Source of the DNA: Bog-756 sp963727955
GTDB lineage: Bacteria; Actinomycetota; Acidimicrobiia; Acidimicrobiales; RAAP-2
Assembly (NCBI GenBank): GCA_963727955.1
Contig: CAVSII010000007.1
Location: forward strand, 332,523 to 396,522
DNA length: 64,000 nt
Direction of reading: 5' to 3'
Shown here: positions 61,816-64,000 of the stretch, piece after piece
Numbering within the stretch: the stretch's first letter is position 1
Layout: every line of letters starts with the position of its first letter
The notes under the pieces: model-generated
Databases searched by the model: none
Told to the model about the DNA's origin: nothing
Seen by the model: the letters and a program-made list of their open reading frames with translations, nothing else
Made by a program: the position numbers and the translations under genes

Positions 61816-62282
61816 AAGTCATCGGTTCGCACGTAGCGGTGTCGCTGTCCATCGGTCAAATGACACAGAGTTCACCGGTTTCACCCTCGATCGAGTGCTC
61901 CCGCCCATCCATCGGACCTCCACTGAGCACGCCGGCCCAACCAGTCAGATTCAGGTTGCTGAGCCATGAAGAGAGAATTGCAAAACTCACCACATTTGGC
62001 AATGGCCCGGTCGGGCATCCCCGGTCGTCGGGCGGTCAGCGACCGGCTAATGGCATCTCGTGGGCATGGCACCGTGAGCGCATCGGATTATGCCTCCGAC
62101 GCCCTTTTCTGGTTCAGGCCTCGAATGGATGCTCAAACCAGCGGTTATCGCCGAGAGACTACACGAGCAAAGCGGCAGACGACCCCAAATCTCACTCACC
62201 ACGAGCACGAGCCCGACAGGGCCCGGGCTGGTCCACTTACTGGCAAGATGCGTGGTCGGTTCGGGACCGATAGGTTTCTCGT
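61816..62282. other. Region without a supportable gene
   Basis: About 470 bp with only short frames of poor composition on either strand. It should contain the promoter of the SDR gene starting near 62283. Confidence 0.4.
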
Positions 62283-63270
62283 GTGACACGGGATCGCCGG
62301 CGCTCTAGGCGCTACGACGGGCAGGTTGCCATCGTGACGGGTGCTTCATCGGGCATCGGATTGGCATTGTCGCTTCCTTGGCCGACCGGGGTGCGTCGGT
62401 TATCGGCCTGGCTCGCCGTCGTTCCCTGCTCGCCCGACATCGGGGAGGAGCTCTCCCGGCGCTCGCCCGGAAGCGCCACGGAAGTATGCGATGTCAGCGA
62501 CGCCCAGGAGGTCCGGGAAACGCTTGCTCGTGTCGAGGAGCGGCGAGGGTCGATCGACATCTTGATCAACAACGCAGGGATGGATCTCATGTTGCCGGTG
62601 CCGGGCGGAGACGACGCCACGGTCCACCAGGTCTTCGACGTGAATTTCTTCGGCACTGTCGCCGGAACCCTGGCAGTGCTTCCCCGCATGGTCGACCGAG
62701 GCTCGGGCATTGTCGTAAACGTCTCGTCGGATTCGGCCCACGCTCCGGAACCACGGCAAGGTGCCTATGCGGCATCGAAGGCGGCCATCTCGGCCTTTAC
62801 CGAATCGGTGGCGCCCGAGGTCGCGCCGCGGCGTGTCGGTTCACATCCTCTATCCCGGCTGGTCCCGACGGCCATGAGCCTGTCGGGCAATAACAACGGT
62901 GGATCGCTACCTCCGCGGATGGTGCGACGGACGGCGGACCGGGTTGCTGCACTGGTGGCTGATCGCATGGGCGGACCGAGGATCGACATCAACGCAGCCT
63001 GGTTGCCGCTGCTCGCCATCGCGCGGACCCTGGCGCCTCTCGCCTACCAAAAGGCTATGCGCCGTATCACCCTACCGGCTAGCCCGGAACCGGTCGGCAA
63101 CCCATGGGTGCCCTCTCTGATTCGGGCGGCGTCCCGCCTCGATTGGGACGGCGGCCCGCCCGCCGGTCGCCGTCGTGTCAACGTCGAGATAGCCTGCCTT
63201 GCGATACGGATCGTCAGTGTTGGACTGGCGGCATTCTCCCGGATGACGGGGCCAATGGGAACGAAGGGCG
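62283..63270 (+). pseudogene. SDR gene with several apparent indels
   Basis: Motifs 'VAIVTGASSGIGLAL', 'DVSDAQEVRETLARVEERRG', 'DILINNAGMDLMLPVPG', 'VVNVSSDSAHAPEPRQGAYAASKAAISAF' and 'DINAAWLPLLA' define an SDR. At about 62362-62430 the expected 'ASLADRGASVIGLARRRSL' is in the +1 frame, and at about 62828-62865 'VSVHILYPGW' is again in another frame. Each out-of-frame stretch is bounded by compensating shifts. At least four indels are needed, so the consensus here is probably unreliable. The true 3' end is unclear. Confidence 0.75.
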
Positions 63271-63274
63271 GGAC

Positions 63275-63741
63275 ATGGTCAGAGGCGAGGGCGTCACAGT
63301 GGCCAAAGGTGTGTCCCCCGACGAGGCATTCGACTTCGTACTCGATCCGGCGCAGTACACCAAGGCCGATACCAAGATGGTCTGGGTCACCAAACTGGCG
63401 GACACCCCCGATGGCATGCTTGCCCACGAGGATGGCAAGTTCCTTGGTCGATTGCCCGGATCGGTCATCACCCGGTACCGGTGGGAACGGCCCCGGATGA
63501 TCGACGTCACGCTCGAACACGGCGTTCCCCGGAGTCTCCACGCCTGGTTCGAGATCGACGCCGTGGACGGCGGGACCAGGATCCGGCAGGCCGAGGACTC
63601 GACCTCGGGCGGGGCCCACTCGGATGGCTGCACGATCTGGTGGCCCGCCAGTGGTTCGCCCGCTCGGTGGACAAGGAGGTCGCGGAGATCGGCCGGCTCC
63701 TCGAAGCCGGGGAGCGCGGCCGGGGTCCGGATGCCGACTGA
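63275..63741 (+). pseudogene. SRPBCC-family protein gene with a frameshift near 63612
   Basis: ATG 63275, after AAGGGCGGGAC, opens 'VTVAKGVSPDEAFDFVLDPAQYTKADTKMVWV', then 'GSVITRYRWERPRMIDVTLE' and 'HAWFEIDAVDGGTRIRQAED', the SRPBCC pattern. Past about 63612 the natural C-terminal helix ('LVARQWFARSVDKEVAEIGR') lies in the next frame and ends at 63741. One base in the GGGCGGGGCCC region would restore it. Next to the SDR gene. Confidence 0.75.
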
Positions 63742-63825
63742 AGGCCGCTACCGCGGGCCGTAGGTCGCCACACCGGGGATGACTTCGACACGACGTGAGC
63801 GGTCTTACTAGGCAAGGAGCACAAC

Positions 63826-64000
63826 GTGGGCAGACTCATCGTGACAGAGTTCGTGACGCTCGACGGAGTGGCACAGGCTCCTGGAGCGCCCAACGGGCCC
63901 GCGACGGCGGCTTCAAGCACGGCGGTGGCAGGGGCCACTGGTGGACCAGGAGTCGGGCGGGGTCATATTCGAGCGAGCTACGAACATGGACGCCCTGCTC
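63826..64000 (+). pseudogene. RibD C-terminal/dihydrofolate-reductase-like protein, partial, with indels
   Basis: GTG 63826 (after GGCAAGGAGC) begins 'MGRLIVTEFVTLDGVAQAPG', the typical start of the actinobacterial 'dihydrofolate reductase family' (RibD C-terminal fold). The following residues shift frame: 'DGGFKHGG' and then 'LVDQESGGVIFERATNMDAL' are in other frames, needing about two single-base corrections (for example a missing T near 63927). The gene runs off the window end. Confidence 0.75.

Noticed and set aside
61785..62273. 162-codon open frame after the lipoprotein gene
   Set aside because: Composition is unlike neighbouring proteins, no ribosome site is visible, and no family pattern was recognised.

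Overview
The window is 64 kb of GC-rich DNA from an actinobacterium, most plausibly a member of the Acidimicrobiia or a close relative; this is inferred from gene content only. Supporting features are F420-type enzymes (FrhB-like protein, luciferase-like oxidoreductase, PPOX-fold protein), mycothiol-linked proteins (Rv2466c-like DsbA protein, maleylpyruvate-isomerase-like protein), a SepX/GlpR-like membrane protein, DUF3817, a 'GWWQ..DGKWYPP' DUF2510-like start, and many acyl-CoA dehydrogenase, CaiB and MaoC genes.

Layout. 0-6.5 kb: FrhB-like fragment, CMD protein, EthD-like protein, ychF, a PPOX-fold protein, a lipoprotein, a methyltransferase and a DUF1801 protein. 6.5-8.7 kb: a broken lipoprotein gene and an intact IS256-family element with a 9-bp target duplication. 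8.8-15.8 kb: a secreted copper type II monooxygenase-like protein followed by small accessory genes, two of them frameshifted. 16-22.8 kb: alpha/beta hydrolase, LLM oxidoreductase, ABC ATPase, amidohydrolase, an 18-base poly-G tract, DsbA-like protein, SepX-like protein and a PqqC/TenA-fold protein. 22.7-30.4 kb: a divergent acyl-CoA module. One arm has a thiolase (lipid-transfer type) and an HMG-CoA-synthase-like/OB-fold fusion; the other has acyl-CoA dehydrogenase, CaiB, MaoC, MaoC and acyl-CoA dehydrogenase, with 4-base stop/start overlaps. A palindrome lies between the arms. The set resembles the heteromeric dehydrogenase/hydratase/aldolase sets used for steroid side chains. 30.5-44.2 kb: MFS transporter, phosphoesterase, exonuclease, MBL hydrolase, DMT transporter, a rhodanese-cysteine dioxygenase pair, a YgjP-like metalloprotease, a D-aminoacylase-like hydrolase, a CysQ-like phosphatase and an Old-Yellow-Enzyme homologue.

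44.3-49.6 kb looks like a small island at a tRNA-Arg(CCU) gene. The tRNA 3' end and adjoining DNA (32 bp, one mismatch) recur 5.2 kb downstream. Between the copies lie a secreted seven-repeat beta-propeller protein with perfect 150-bp repeats, an IS3-family element, an IS256-family fragment, and an IS481-family remnant fused to a NYN-nuclease remnant. No integrase was found. 50-59.6 kb is rich in exported proteins: a 903-residue Ig-like/pentapeptide-repeat protein, an SDR, a DUF2510-like membrane protein, a P-loop kinase, and an operon of ECF sigma factor, membrane-anchored Gly-rich protein and glutamic (G1) peptidase, preceded by a GGAAAC-N16-CGTT promoter-like site. 59.7-64 kb holds small, mostly unrecognised genes and ends in SDR, SRPBCC and RibD-like genes.

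A recurring feature is single-base frameshifts in otherwise well-conserved genes, often in homopolymers: GNAT, phosphoesterase, D-aminoacylase, three small genes, the sigma-linked protein, and all three genes after 62.28 kb. Several need only one base restored. I read this mainly as consensus indel error, with true decay in the IS-rich island.
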